Source: Clostridium pasteurianum BC1
Lineage (GTDB): Bacteria > Bacillota > Clostridia > Clostridiales > Clostridiaceae
Reading direction: 5' to 3'
Length of the DNA: 64,000 nt
Assembly (NCBI RefSeq): GCF_000389635.1
Contig: NC_021182.1
Location: 496,001 to 560,000 of the forward strand
The translations under genes were made by a program, and so were the position numbers. The notes below the pieces were generated by a model. That model was not told the origin of the DNA, did not search any database, and saw nothing but the letters and a program-made list of their open reading frames with translations. Position 1 is the first letter of the stretch, and each line of letters begins with the position of its first letter. This document shows, piece after piece, positions 41,199-50,559 of the stretch.

Positions 41199-41357
41199 CA
41201 AATATTTAATTTAAAACATTTTCTACATATTAAACATCTTAATCTTAATTATAAAAGTTATTAGTAAATATGTTTAAAGATTTAGATTTAAACTTAGAAG
41301 TACTACTTTACTTGGGAAAAGTAAATTTGGTACACAACTGAAATGAGGATGAATTAT

Positions 41358-41924
41358 ATGCTGTCAAAATTATCGAATCTAGTATTAGGACTTATTTGGA
41401 AAAGGCCTTTAAATCCATATGAAATCACAAAGTTAATGGAACGTTCAGAAATTCAAGACTGGTTTCCTATGACTTCAGCCTCAATTTACACAACTATAAG
41501 GAATTTAAGCAGTAAAGAGTATATTGTCGGTGAAACTATTAGTGAGGGGAATCTTCCTCATAAAACTATGTATTCCTTAACAAAAAAAGGAGAAGAAGCT
41601 CTAATAAATTCATTGGAAATTGGACTAGAAACATATAAAACTGAAGCTAGCAACTTTGGAATTTCATTATTTCATATTTGCAGCCTTAATAGAGATAATG
41701 CAATTGATTTATTAAGGAAAAGACTTAATAAACTTAAAGATATGAAATTTAAAGCAGATAAAAAACTAAATACTAATACTAATAAAATACCTATAAATTT
41801 TAGAATGATGCTTAAATATAATGTTTATCGTATTGAAATAGAAATAAAAATAACTGAAGAGTTAATAGCTGAAGCTCAGAATGATTCTAATTGGGATTCT
41901 TCATTTGTTAAATTATTGGGTTAA
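41358..41924 (+). CDS. PadR family transcriptional regulator
   Basis: The product of 188 residues has a PadR winged helix (LVLGLIWKRPLNPYEITKLM and SASIYTTIRNLSSKEYI) and a C-terminal helical domain with the basic stretch LLRKRLNKLKDMKFK. The ATG at 41358 follows GAGGATG; the ATG at 41343 has no site. It lies upstream of cysK in the same direction with a long palindrome between, which it may bind. Confidence 0.82.
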   Translation: MLSKLSNLVLGLIWKRPLNPYEITKLMERSEIQDWFPMTSASIYTTIRNLSSKEYIVGETISEGNLPHKTMYSLTKKGEEALINSLEIGLETYKTEASNFGISLFHICSLNRDNAIDLLRKRLNKLKDMKFKADKKLNTNTNKIPINFRMMLKYNVYRIEIEIKITEELIAEAQNDSNWDSSFVKLLG

Positions 41925-41968
41925 TATATATATTTCTATTAATAGTATGTCTATAAAATAAATTTACA

Positions 41969-42032
41969 TTGACAGGAAATATTTTAGCCACTATACTAAT
42001 ATATATCAGTACTGATATATATTAGTATAGTG
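41969..42032 (+). promoter_or_regulatory. cysK promoter overlapped by a 44-bp perfect palindrome
   Basis: TTGACA (41969-41974) and TATACT (41992-41997) are 17 bases apart. The -10 box lies inside a perfect palindrome, 41989-42032, whose left arm begins CACTATACTAATATATATCA and mirrors exactly at ACTGAT. It could bind a dimeric repressor (PadR neighbour) or form a hairpin at the very 5' end of the mRNA. Confidence 0.75.
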
Positions 42033-42099
42033 CAATAACTTAAAAATATATATACAAACAAATTTTATAAAAGTAAAAATTAAAATAGGGAGTCATTAA

Positions 42100-43035
42100 A
42101 TGAGTAAAATAGCAAAAAATTTAACTGAATTAATCGGTAATACACCTTTACTTGAACTATCTAATTATAATAGAGTAAAAAATATAGGCGCAAAAATAAT
42201 TGCTAAACTTGAATATTTTAATCCTGGTGGAAGTGTTAAAGACAGAATAGGTTTATCCATGATTAAAGAGGCTGAAAACAAAGGTATTATTAACAAAAAT
42301 ACTGTGATTATAGAGGCAACTAGTGGAAATGCAGGCATTGCTCTTGCACTTGTAGCTGCTGCAAAAGGATATAGACTTATAATCACATTGCCAGAAAACT
42401 TTAGTATTGAAAGAAGAAAGCTTTTAAAAGCTCTTGGATCAGAACTAGTTTTAACATCAGCAGAAGAAGGGATGAATGGAGCTGTAAAGAAAGCAGAAGA
42501 ATTATCAATGGAAATGTCTAATTCTTATATGCCACAACAGTTTCAAAATCCTGAAAATCCTGAAATACATAGAAGAACAACAGCTGAAGAGATTTGGAAA
42601 GATACAGACGGGAATGTAGATATACTTGTTGCAGGTGTAGGAACAGGTGGAACTATTACAGGTATTGGTGAAGTTTTAAAACAAAAAAATCCTAACATTA
42701 AAATAGTTGCTGTAGAACCATATGATTCTCCTGTTTTATCTGGAGGAAATAGAGGAGCTCATAAACTTCAGGGACTTGGTCCAGGATTTATACCAGATGT
42801 TCTTAATTTATCAGTAATTGATGAAATAATCACAGTAAAAACTAATGAAGCATATGAAACATGCAGAATACTAGGAAAAACAGAAGGACTGCTTGTAGGA
42901 ATTTCATCGGGTGCAGCAGTTTTTTCAGCTGCTAAATTAGCAAAGATGCCAGAAAACAAAGATAAAACAATAGTTGTTATTTGTCCAGATACTGGAGAAA
43001 GATATTTATCAACTGAATTGTTTAATCAATTATAA
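42100..43035 (+). CDS. cysK: Cysteine synthase A (O-acetylserine sulfhydrylase)
   Basis: This PLP enzyme of 311 residues makes cysteine from O-acetylserine and sulfide. The PLP lysine is in NPGGSVKDRIG, the substrate loop is EATSGNAGIAL, the phosphate-binding loop is AGVGTGGTITGIGE, and GISSGAAVFSA is near the C terminus. All are intact. It stands 176 bases downstream of a PadR regulator gene with a long palindrome over its promoter; no cysE is adjacent. Confidence 0.93.
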   Translation: MSKIAKNLTELIGNTPLLELSNYNRVKNIGAKIIAKLEYFNPGGSVKDRIGLSMIKEAENKGIINKNTVIIEATSGNAGIALALVAAAKGYRLIITLPENFSIERRKLLKALGSELVLTSAEEGMNGAVKKAEELSMEMSNSYMPQQFQNPENPEIHRRTTAEEIWKDTDGNVDILVAGVGTGGTITGIGEVLKQKNPNIKIVAVEPYDSPVLSGGNRGAHKLQGLGPGFIPDVLNLSVIDEIITVKTNEAYETCRILGKTEGLLVGISSGAAVFSAAKLAKMPENKDKTIVVICPDTGERYLSTELFNQL

Positions 43036-43119
43036 TCTTTTAAATAATGTAAGGGAAATGCAATGTTTAGGAGAACTCTAAGACTGAAAAAAATAATTTT
43101 CTAAATAGGAGAAGATAAA

Positions 43120-43728
43120 ATGAATGAAATATTCAAACAAATACCGCTATATAGGTTTATTATGTTCTGTAATGAAACAACTATGAATAAGACAGTATTA
43201 GATTGCGGTGCAGGAGGCGATTGTCCACCACTAAGCTTATTTTCAGAATATGGATACTTAACCTATGGAATAGAATTTAATGGTAAACAATTGGAAAAAG
43301 CCAATAAATATGCAAGTAAAAAAAGCCAGAATTTAAATATTCAACAGGGAGATATGAGAAATTTAAAATTTGAGAATGAGTCATTTAGTTTTGTTTATTC
43401 TTATAATTCAGTATTTCATATGACAAAAGCAGATGTTATAAAATCTATAAATGAAATGAAGCGAGTATTGAAGCAAAATGGACTACTTTTTGTAAATTTC
43501 CTTACCACAAAAGATTTGCGTTGTGGAACAGGTGTAGACATTGGCAAAAATCAATATGAACAAATGGATGATATTCCTGTAATACATTCATATTTTGAAG
43601 AATGCGAACCAGACAAGTATTTTGAAAATATGAAAATATTATATAAAGAGGATAGAGTCTTAGAAAGAATATATGAAGGTGAAAAAATTAGACAAGAGTT
43701 CGTTGATTATATTGTTAAGAAAATATAA
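43120..43728 (+). CDS. Class I SAM-dependent methyltransferase
   Basis: The 202-residue protein has motif I in VLDCGAGGDCPPLS, an acidic residue after GIEFNGKQ, motif II QGDMRNLKF, and FVYSYNSVFHMTK, the usual post-II loop. It follows cysK by 84 bases and may be co-transcribed. The methyl acceptor is unknown. Confidence 0.85.
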   Translation: MNEIFKQIPLYRFIMFCNETTMNKTVLDCGAGGDCPPLSLFSEYGYLTYGIEFNGKQLEKANKYASKKSQNLNIQQGDMRNLKFENESFSFVYSYNSVFHMTKADVIKSINEMKRVLKQNGLLFVNFLTTKDLRCGTGVDIGKNQYEQMDDIPVIHSYFEECEPDKYFENMKILYKEDRVLERIYEGEKIRQEFVDYIVKKI

Positions 43729-43873
43729 GGATAATGTTTATTATTAATTCAGTCTAATAAATGATTTTTTAGAATCTTTTAATTAATTGCTGAATAATTC
43801 GTATGATAAAATAAAAGCGTTATAATAGTAAATAATTGTGAAGTTTATTTATATTAATCAAAGGAGAAAAAAG

Positions 43874-44680
43874 GTGAAATTAAAAGTTTTAGTGGATAAT
43901 AATACATATATTGACCAATATTATTGTGGGGAACCTGCTGTTTCATATTACATTGAAGATGAGGACATCAGATTGCTATTTGATGTAGGTTATTCTGATG
44001 TATTTTTGAAAAACTCAAATGCATTAGATATAGATTTAGAAAATATAAATGTTATTACTATTTCACATGGTCATAATGACCACACAGGAGGATTAAAATA
44101 CTATTTTAAACAAAAGTATAAAAATAATATTTCTATTATTGCTCATCCAGATGCATTTAAAGAAAAAGTAGCAGATAATTTAAAAATTAGCTCTCCTATT
44201 TTGCAAGAAGAGTTAAAAGAAAAGTGCAATTTAATTCTTTCTAAGGAACCTAAAAAAATTAGTAAACATATAACTTTCTTAGGAGAAATACCACAAATAA
44301 ATGACTTTGAAAATAGAAAATGTATTGGTAAGCAAGTTGTTGGTGAAACTTCCATTGATGATTATGTAATAGATGATACAGCACTTGTATATAAAAGTGA
44401 AAATGGCATTTATATTATTACAGGATGTTCTCATAGTGGGATATGTAATATAACAGAATATGCAAAAGAAGTATGTAAAGATAACAGAGTATTAGGAATT
44501 ATAGGAGGATTTCATTTATTTGAATTAAATGAGCAGGTTAATAAAACTATTGATTATTTAAAACAGAACAATTTAAGGGAATTATATCCTTGTCATTGTA
44601 CTTCATTTGTTGTCAAAGCAGAAATACATAAAGCTTTGCCTGTGAAAGAAGTTGGGGTTGGATTGAAAATAAATTGGTGA
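43874..44680 (+). CDS. Metallo-beta-lactamase fold protein
   Basis: The 268-residue protein has ISHGHNDHTGGL as the metal motif, TGCSHSGICNITEYA and a C-terminal GGFHLFE...YPCHCTSF with further His ligands. It resembles the methanopterin-linked beta-RFAP synthase-like MBL proteins that are common in clostridia. The start is GTG behind AAAGGAG; the longer frame lacks a site. Confidence 0.82.
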   Translation: MKLKVLVDNNTYIDQYYCGEPAVSYYIEDEDIRLLFDVGYSDVFLKNSNALDIDLENINVITISHGHNDHTGGLKYYFKQKYKNNISIIAHPDAFKEKVADNLKISSPILQEELKEKCNLILSKEPKKISKHITFLGEIPQINDFENRKCIGKQVVGETSIDDYVIDDTALVYKSENGIYIITGCSHSGICNITEYAKEVCKDNRVLGIIGGFHLFELNEQVNKTIDYLKQNNLRELYPCHCTSFVVKAEIHKALPVKEVGVGLKINW

Positions 44681-44702
44681 AAATTTAAAAGATTTAGCAA
44701 AA

Positions 44703-44725
44703 AACACATAGATCGCCTATGTGTT
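44703..44725. terminator. Bidirectional terminator
   Basis: AACACATAG (44703-44711) pairs with CTATGTGTT (44717-44725) between two convergent genes. Confidence 0.75.
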
Positions 44726-44969
44726 ATAGATCATTTTTAAGCTTTTTAATTTGCTTTTGTAGATCTTGAATTTGTTTTTCTTTCTCTTTTAGAGATTCAA
44801 GATTTTGCTGTTGAGCTGCAATAGAAAGTATAATACCTGAAACAGCAGTTAAAAAATTACCCAGTACGTTATTATCAGTAGATGATTTTCCTTCCGTAAG
44901 CGTCAATGCAACTAGACTTTCTAAAATAACCAACTCCTTAGGACTTAGTGAATCAAACAATGCCATCAT
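44724..44969 (-). CDS. Small protein with C-terminal coiled coil, unknown
   Basis: The 81-residue protein starts MMALFDSLSPKELVILESLV, has a central hydrophobic stretch (NFLTAVSGIILSIAAQQ) and a coiled coil of glutamate and lysine to the end. GAGGTG precedes two adjacent ATGs. Similar short proteins occur in clostridia but no function is known to me. Confidence 0.6.
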   Translation of the reverse strand: MMALFDSLSPKELVILESLVALTLTEGKSSTDNNVLGNFLTAVSGIILSIAAQQQNLESLKEKEKQIQDLQKQIKKLKNDL

Positions 44970-45320
44970 AATTCACCTCAAATTTAGTGTATTCAGATAA
45001 TTTTAGTATGGTTACATTGTATATGTACTGTTGGACATTTCTCTAGAGTACTTAGGATATTAAAATATACATAAATAATTCTGTTAACACTTCAAAACTT
45101 TAGCATTCCATATGTTTTTATGGAATATTTTTATTTATTTTAGGAATACTATTCGTGAACTATTCTCCCTACAACCTTATATATTCAGTTTACAAAGAGC
45201 AACTAACATTTATATTTTATCTAAAATAATAATTATTATACAAGTCTACTTAATATAAATGGTATCCATCTCCTACCTATAGAGGTTTGAGAATTCTGCA
45301 CATTAGCTTAAAATAAATAA
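44970..45320. other. Intergenic stretch without recognised gene
   Basis: No supported reading frame or RNA. A short repeat CATATGTTTTTATGGAATA region and AT-rich DNA precede the family A element. Confidence 0.45.
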
Positions 45321-45386
45321 GGCATATGAAAATAAATAGTAAGTGAAAGATACTAACATACTGACGCTTATTTCTTTGAATATGCC
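45321..45386 (-). mobile_element. Family A MITE-like element, internally deleted copy
   Basis: 66 bp from GGCATATGAAAATAAATAGT to the inverse of GGCATATTCAAAGAAATA, flanked by TAA on both sides. It lies 22 bases before the amino-acid permease start, so it forms most of that gene's immediate upstream region. Confidence 0.75.
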
Positions 45387-45407
45387 TAAGTTCGGAGTGA
45401 TGTAATA

Positions 45408-46868
45408 ATGAAAAATAAGAAGAAAGGATTGTCCGTATTTCATCTTACAATGATGGCATTAGGTACTATAATTGGTGGTTCCTTTTTTCTTGGATCCTCT
45501 GTAGCTATTCATGCTGCAGGACCTGCCATTTTAATTTCATATGTATTTGGAGGAATTTTAGTTTATCTTATTCTATCTGCTCTTTCAGAAATGACAGTGG
45601 CAGATCCTTCACCGGGTTCCTTTCGTACTTTTGCTGCAAAAACCTTTGGGACTGGAGCTGGATTTGTTGTTGGATGGGTTTATTGGACGGGAATGGTTTT
45701 AGCTATGTCCAGTGAGGCTACAGCTGTGTCTATTTTACTGAACAAGTGGTTTCCAAGAGTCTCTATATCCTTACTTGGAAGTGCGGTTATTGTAGTAGTT
45801 ACATTGTTAAATTTATTAGGAGCTGATAAATTAAGCAAGCTGGAAAGTGGTCTTGCTGCTATTAAACTGATGGCAATAGTCTCTTTTATAATTATTGCAT
45901 TACTTTTAATTATTGGGCTGATTAATGGGGCTCCTTCTGTTGGAGCTGGGGAATTGGCACGGGAGCCTTTGGCTTCAGGAGGCATAAAGAGTATTGCCGG
46001 TAGTATGCTTATAGTTATATTTGCGTATGCAGGCTTTGAAATAATTGGATTGGCTGCTTCGGAAGCTGATAACCCTGAAAAAACAATTCCAAAAGCAATT
46101 TTTTATACTACTTTGAGTCTTGTTGCACTTTATATAGTTTCTGTCGCTGTATTGCTGCCGTTAATACCTACAGCTCTTATTAATGAAAATGTTAGCCCTA
46201 TGGTAGCAGCTCTTAGCAGATGGGGAATGCCGTGGGCTGGAAATGTAATAAATGTAGTAATGATTACTGCCATCCTTTCCACAATGCTGGCAGCTATGTT
46301 TGGAATAGGAAGGATGCTCCGTTCTCTTGCAGAGGAAGGTCATGCTCCAAAGCTGTTAGAGGATAAAAAGAATATTCCCTATAGAGGAATGTTGTTTTCA
46401 GGTTTTGCCATGCTTTTAGGATTAACCCTGGGACTTTTTTTCCCAAGCGTTTATTTATTTTTAGTAAGCTCTGGTGGTTTTGCATTACTTTTTACTTATG
46501 CAATGATAGTTGCTACCCATATTCGTTTTCGTAAAAAGTATGGATATCCTCCAGAAGGAAAATATCATATGCCGGGATATCCATATACCTCTTGGATTGC
46601 TTTAATAAGTCTTATTATTGCCATTATCAGTATGCCCTTTATTTCAGGGCAGGCATCAGGTCTTATAGCAGGATTGATAATTCTTGCTTTATATTCCTCA
46701 GCTTATTTGGTAATGAAGTCTTATGAAAAAGTTAAGAAACCAAAAATTAATAATAGTTCATTAAATAGAAAGGCGCAAAGATTAGGTTTATCCACGGAGT
46801 TCTCTGAAGAACTGACTGAGGAGCATAGGCACTCAAATAAGAATATAAAAAACAATAAAAAAAATTAA
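45408..46868 (+). CDS. APC family amino acid permease
   Basis: The 486-residue protein has about 12 helices. The first carries MMALGTIIGGSFFLGSSVAI, the G-x-G substrate-binding break of APC permeases, and helix 6 has VIFAYAGFEIIGLAASEADNPEKTIPKAI, the family signature. It should import or exchange an amino acid; specificity is unknown. The C-terminal 60 residues are hydrophilic and charged. It starts behind CGGAGTGATG, close to a family A element. Confidence 0.88.
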   Translation: MKNKKKGLSVFHLTMMALGTIIGGSFFLGSSVAIHAAGPAILISYVFGGILVYLILSALSEMTVADPSPGSFRTFAAKTFGTGAGFVVGWVYWTGMVLAMSSEATAVSILLNKWFPRVSISLLGSAVIVVVTLLNLLGADKLSKLESGLAAIKLMAIVSFIIIALLLIIGLINGAPSVGAGELAREPLASGGIKSIAGSMLIVIFAYAGFEIIGLAASEADNPEKTIPKAIFYTTLSLVALYIVSVAVLLPLIPTALINENVSPMVAALSRWGMPWAGNVINVVMITAILSTMLAAMFGIGRMLRSLAEEGHAPKLLEDKKNIPYRGMLFSGFAMLLGLTLGLFFPSVYLFLVSSGGFALLFTYAMIVATHIRFRKKYGYPPEGKYHMPGYPYTSWIALISLIIAIISMPFISGQASGLIAGLIILALYSSAYLVMKSYEKVKKPKINNSSLNRKAQRLGLSTEFSEELTEEHRHSNKNIKNNKKN

Positions 46869-47094
46869 ACTTTAGAAATAATTTATATAGTTTACTTTGG
46901 AAATTCATGAGTAGATTTATATTCTCCCAATATTTATATCATAATTATTTAAAAGGGATAGTAATGTATTAGAGTAAATTAATTTTTTATGTATGCTGCA
47001 ATAAAGTATATTCATTATCGATGAATCTTACTTATAATTGCAACTTATATATTATAAATTTTGCCTAAAAATTAAAATAATATAGGAGTAAAAT

Positions 47095-48273
47095 ATGATA
47101 GGAATATCCAAATTATTATGTGGTACTGAAAGCTTTGGAGACAAATTGAGATATGTACATGGAGCTAGTATGCAAAAGAATGGAGTTAGTAAAGGACGTG
47201 GGCCTGTGGTTGTCTGGAATTGTACAAAAACCTGTAATTTAAAATGCAGGCACTGCTATGCAGATTCAGACAGCAGGATATATAAAGATGAACTTACTAC
47301 TAAAGAAGCTAAGAATTTTATTGATGATTTGCAGAAGCTCAAAGTACCTGTGATACTGTTTTCAGGAGGAGAGCCTCTGCTGCGTGAGGATTTATTTGAA
47401 TTAATTAAATATGCCAAACAGTGTAATATAAGAAGTACAATTTCAACTAATGGTACGCTTATAAATAAGGATATTGCAGCTAGGCTTAGACAATGCGGCG
47501 TAGGATATGTAGGTATAAGTTTAGATGGAATTGGTGAGAGACACGATATATTTAGAGGTGTTAAAGGCTCTTTTGACAGTGCGCTAAGAGGAATTAGAAA
47601 TTGCAGGGAAACAGGTCAGAAAGTTGGATTAAGATTCACTATAAATAAATATAATTATAATGAACTGGAAAATATATTTCATCTTATTGAAGAAGAAAAA
47701 ATTAATCGAGTCTGCTTTTATCATTTAGTTTATTCAGGTAGAGGAACATCTATGATTGATGAGGATATATCTCATGATCAGGCCAGAGAAGCAATGAATT
47801 TAATTATGACAAAAACTATGGAATTAGGAAATAAGGTGGAAATACTCACAGTAGATAACCATACAGATTCCGTTTATCTATATTTGCAATCAAGAGAAAA
47901 ATATCCTGCTTTAGCGGATAATATCCTTAAATTAATGAGGCTTAATGGCGGAAATCGATCAGGAATAGCTATTGCAAATGTGGATTATAGAGGAAATGTT
48001 CACCCTGATCAGTTTACATCACAGTATACTTTTGGAAACGTTAAAGAGAGAAGCTTTGGTGATATTTGGTCCGATACTTCCAATTCTATTATTAATGGAT
48101 TAAAAAACAGAAAAGTTATGCTTAAAGGAAGGTGCAGTAGTTGCAAATGGCTTGACATCTGTAATGGGAATTTCAGATCTAGGGCAGAAGCTGTCACAGG
48201 AGATTTTTGGGAATCAGATCCTGCCTGTTACTTGACTGATAATGAAATAGAAGGAATTAGCCCAGGAGTGTAA
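47095..48273 (+). CDS. nirJ1: NirJ1/AhbC-like radical SAM tetrapyrrole enzyme
   Basis: The 392-residue protein matches NirJ1: ISKLLCGTESFGDKLRYVHG at the N terminus, the radical SAM cluster CNLKCRHCYADSD, LFSGGEPLLR, and a C-terminal Cys-rich region (CSSCKWLDICNG...DPACYL) for an auxiliary cluster. Enzymes of this group remove propionate or other side chains from sirohaem-derived tetrapyrroles (AhbC step in alternative haem synthesis). With nirJ2 and two AsnC-like genes it forms the ahb/nir cassette. Confidence 0.88.
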   Translation: MIGISKLLCGTESFGDKLRYVHGASMQKNGVSKGRGPVVVWNCTKTCNLKCRHCYADSDSRIYKDELTTKEAKNFIDDLQKLKVPVILFSGGEPLLREDLFELIKYAKQCNIRSTISTNGTLINKDIAARLRQCGVGYVGISLDGIGERHDIFRGVKGSFDSALRGIRNCRETGQKVGLRFTINKYNYNELENIFHLIEEEKINRVCFYHLVYSGRGTSMIDEDISHDQAREAMNLIMTKTMELGNKVEILTVDNHTDSVYLYLQSREKYPALADNILKLMRLNGGNRSGIAIANVDYRGNVHPDQFTSQYTFGNVKERSFGDIWSDTSNSIINGLKNRKVMLKGRCSSCKWLDICNGNFRSRAEAVTGDFWESDPACYLTDNEIEGISPGV

Positions 48274-48386
48274 TTTTTTCCAATTTTAATCTTCAACTTT
48301 CAACTAATAAAAGATTGTTTTGTCTTTTTCCTATAGTACTAATTGAAATCAAATGAGATTAAAACGTATAGAGGAGGATTTATTTT

Positions 48387-49397
48387 ATGATCATATCATG
48401 GAATACTACTAATAAATGCAATATGTATTGCAAACATTGTTATAGAAATTCTGGTATTAGAGCCAAAGAGGAACTAAGCACTGAAGAGGGAAAATTGCTC
48501 TTAGATGAAATAGTAAAAGCTGGCTTTAAGATAATGATATTTTCTGGTGGAGAACCTCTTATGCGTCCTGATATTTATGAATTAGTGGAATATGCATCAG
48601 AAATTGGCTTAAGACCTGTACTTGGCAGTAATGGTACACTTATAACATTAGAGGTTGCTAAAAAATTAAAAGATGCAGGGGCTATGGGTATAGGTATTAG
48701 TCTGGATAGTCTCAATACTAAAAAACATGATAATTTTAGAAATTATAGTGGTGGTTGGCATAAGGCAGTTATGGGAATGAGAAACTGTAGAGAGGCAAAA
48801 CTACCTTTTCAGGTACATACCACTGTAATGGATTGGAATAAGAATGAAATATTAGATATAACTGATTTTGCTGTGGATATAGGAGCTGTGGCTCATCATG
48901 TATTCTTTATGGTTCCTACAGGAAGAGGATTAAATATAGAAGATGAAGCATTGAGTAAAGAAGAATATGAAAAAACCTTAAAAAATATAATGTTAAAACA
49001 AAAAGAAGTATCTATAGAATTAAAACCTACCTGTGCACCTCAGTTTATGAGAATTGCGGCAGAAAATGGGGTGAAGACAAGATTCAGAAAAGGATGCTTG
49101 GCTGGCACTGCTTATTGTATTATAAGCCCCACAGGAAACGTTCAGGCTTGCGCTTATTTGGATATGCCTATCGGTAATGTAAGAAAAATTCCATTTAGCG
49201 ATATTTGGAATGATAATTTAATATTGAAAAAATTAAGAACTTTAGATTATAAGGGAAAGTGCGGTATTTGTAATTATAAAAAGACCTGTGGTGGCTGCAG
49301 GGCACGGGCAGCATTTTATAATAATGAAGATCCAATGGCAGAAGATATCTGGTGTCTATATTCCAATGTAGAAGCGGAGAATATAGGCAATGGATAG
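48387..49397 (+). CDS. nirJ2: NirJ2/AhbD-like radical SAM tetrapyrrole enzyme
   Basis: The 336-residue protein has MIISWNTTNKCNMYCKHCYR with the radical SAM Cys triad, FSGGEPLMRPD, and two C-terminal Cys motifs (GCLAGTAYCIISPTGNVQACAYL and CGICNYKKTCGGC), an SPASM-like auxiliary cluster region. AhbD converts Fe-coproporphyrin to haem by oxidative decarboxylation, and NirJ2 is its clostridial relative. It starts behind AGAGGAGG, 113 bases after nirJ1, and overlaps the following gene by eight bases. Confidence 0.88.
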   Translation: MIISWNTTNKCNMYCKHCYRNSGIRAKEELSTEEGKLLLDEIVKAGFKIMIFSGGEPLMRPDIYELVEYASEIGLRPVLGSNGTLITLEVAKKLKDAGAMGIGISLDSLNTKKHDNFRNYSGGWHKAVMGMRNCREAKLPFQVHTTVMDWNKNEILDITDFAVDIGAVAHHVFFMVPTGRGLNIEDEALSKEEYEKTLKNIMLKQKEVSIELKPTCAPQFMRIAAENGVKTRFRKGCLAGTAYCIISPTGNVQACAYLDMPIGNVRKIPFSDIWNDNLILKKLRTLDYKGKCGICNYKKTCGGCRARAAFYNNEDPMAEDIWCLYSNVEAENIGNG

Positions 49398-49842
49398 GGA
49401 AAGTAAGGAGATACTTAATTTAATACAGAACGAATTTCCACTAGATAACAGACCTTTTCTAAAAATTGCCAATAAACTTAACACTACTGAAGAAAAGGTT
49501 ATTGATACAATTAATAAACTAAAGAATAAGGGATATGTGAGAAGGATAGGAGGAATATTTGATTCTAAAAAATTGGGTTACTGCAGTCTTTTGTGTGCTA
49601 TAAAAGTACCCGATGAGAGAATTTCTGAAGTGGCAAAGCTTATAAGCAGCTATAAGGGTGTTACCCATAATTATGAGAGGAATAATGACTATAATTTATG
49701 GTTTACAGTTACAGCACCTTCACAAGAGGATATCAAAAATTTTTTAAAGAATATTAAGACGCGTACTGGTATTGAAGAAATATTGGAGCTGCCTGCCATA
49801 GATGTATTTAAAATTAAAGCTATTTTTGCACTAAAGGAGTGA
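49390..49842 (+). CDS. ahbA: Sirohaem decarboxylase subunit AhbA
   Basis: The 150-residue AsnC/Lrp-fold protein has an N-terminal helix-turn-helix-like part (KIANKLNTTEEKVIDTINKL) and the AhbA/NirD core VRRIGGIFDSKKLGYCSLLCA and NYERNNDYNLWFTV. AhbA and AhbB together decarboxylate sirohaem to didecarboxysirohaem. Although easily annotated as a regulator, its coupling to nirJ2 (8-base overlap) and to ahbB makes the enzyme role the better call. Confidence 0.85.
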   Translation: MDRESKEILNLIQNEFPLDNRPFLKIANKLNTTEEKVIDTINKLKNKGYVRRIGGIFDSKKLGYCSLLCAIKVPDERISEVAKLISSYKGVTHNYERNNDYNLWFTVTAPSQEDIKNFLKNIKTRTGIEEILELPAIDVFKIKAIFALKE

Positions 49843-49848
49843 TAGGGT

Positions 49849-50328
49849 ATGCTAAGTCCTTTAGATATAAATATCATTAAAAAAATTCAAGGAGAAATTC
49901 CCATTGTACCAGAGCCCTATAAACAAATAGCTGAGGAACTTGGAATTTCCCAAAAGCAATTGATAGATAAAATAAAGGAATTTTCAAGTAAAGGAATTAT
50001 TCGTAGATTTGGGGCTATTTTAAATCATAGAAATGCTGGATTTAAGGCAAATGCTATGGTAGTATGGAAGATACCGGAGGAAAGAATTAAAGAAATAACT
50101 GAAATTATGGTGAAATTTCCTGAAGTGAGTCATTGCTATAGAAGGCCTGTATTTCCTCATTGGCCCTACAATATTTTTACTATGATTCATGGACAAACAA
50201 AAAATCATTGTGAAAAAATAGTTGCAGAAATTTCAAGGTTAAGTCATATTAGTGATTATAGTATATTGTATAGTACCTGTCAGTTTAAAAAGGTTAGCAT
50301 GAAATATTTTGATAATGAAAATGTATGA
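49849..50328 (+). CDS. ahbB: Sirohaem decarboxylase subunit AhbB
   Basis: The 159-residue protein has the AhbB pattern: GIIRRFGAILNHRNAGFKANAMVVW and VSHCYRRPVFPHWPYNIFTM, whose His and Tyr/Arg residues line the sirohaem site in this family. It starts six bases after ahbA, completing the nirJ1-nirJ2-ahbA-ahbB operon. A terminator follows. Confidence 0.88.
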   Translation: MLSPLDINIIKKIQGEIPIVPEPYKQIAEELGISQKQLIDKIKEFSSKGIIRRFGAILNHRNAGFKANAMVVWKIPEERIKEITEIMVKFPEVSHCYRRPVFPHWPYNIFTMIHGQTKNHCEKIVAEISRLSHISDYSILYSTCQFKKVSMKYFDNENV

Positions 50329-50394
50329 AATATAATATGTTAAAGTTGTTAGAAAAGAATCAAAATTGTTGAAAAGATATCTTTTGTAAAGTTT

Positions 50395-50440
50395 AAGAGT
50401 ATTAAAACGTAAGAATAGTTATGTTTTAATACTTTTCTTA
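50395..50440 (+). terminator. Terminator of the tetrapyrrole operon
   Basis: AAGAGTATTAAAAC (50395-50408) pairs with GTTTTAATACTTTT (50423-50436), followed by T-rich DNA. Confidence 0.8.
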
Positions 50441-50559
50441 TTAAGGCAGTAATTTATCTCAATTACAAAGTGATATTTCTAAAGAAAATAATGAGTTAAT
50501 ATAGTAAAATATAAGTATAGCAAGTGATAAATACAAATGCATACAAGGAGGATTAAAAA

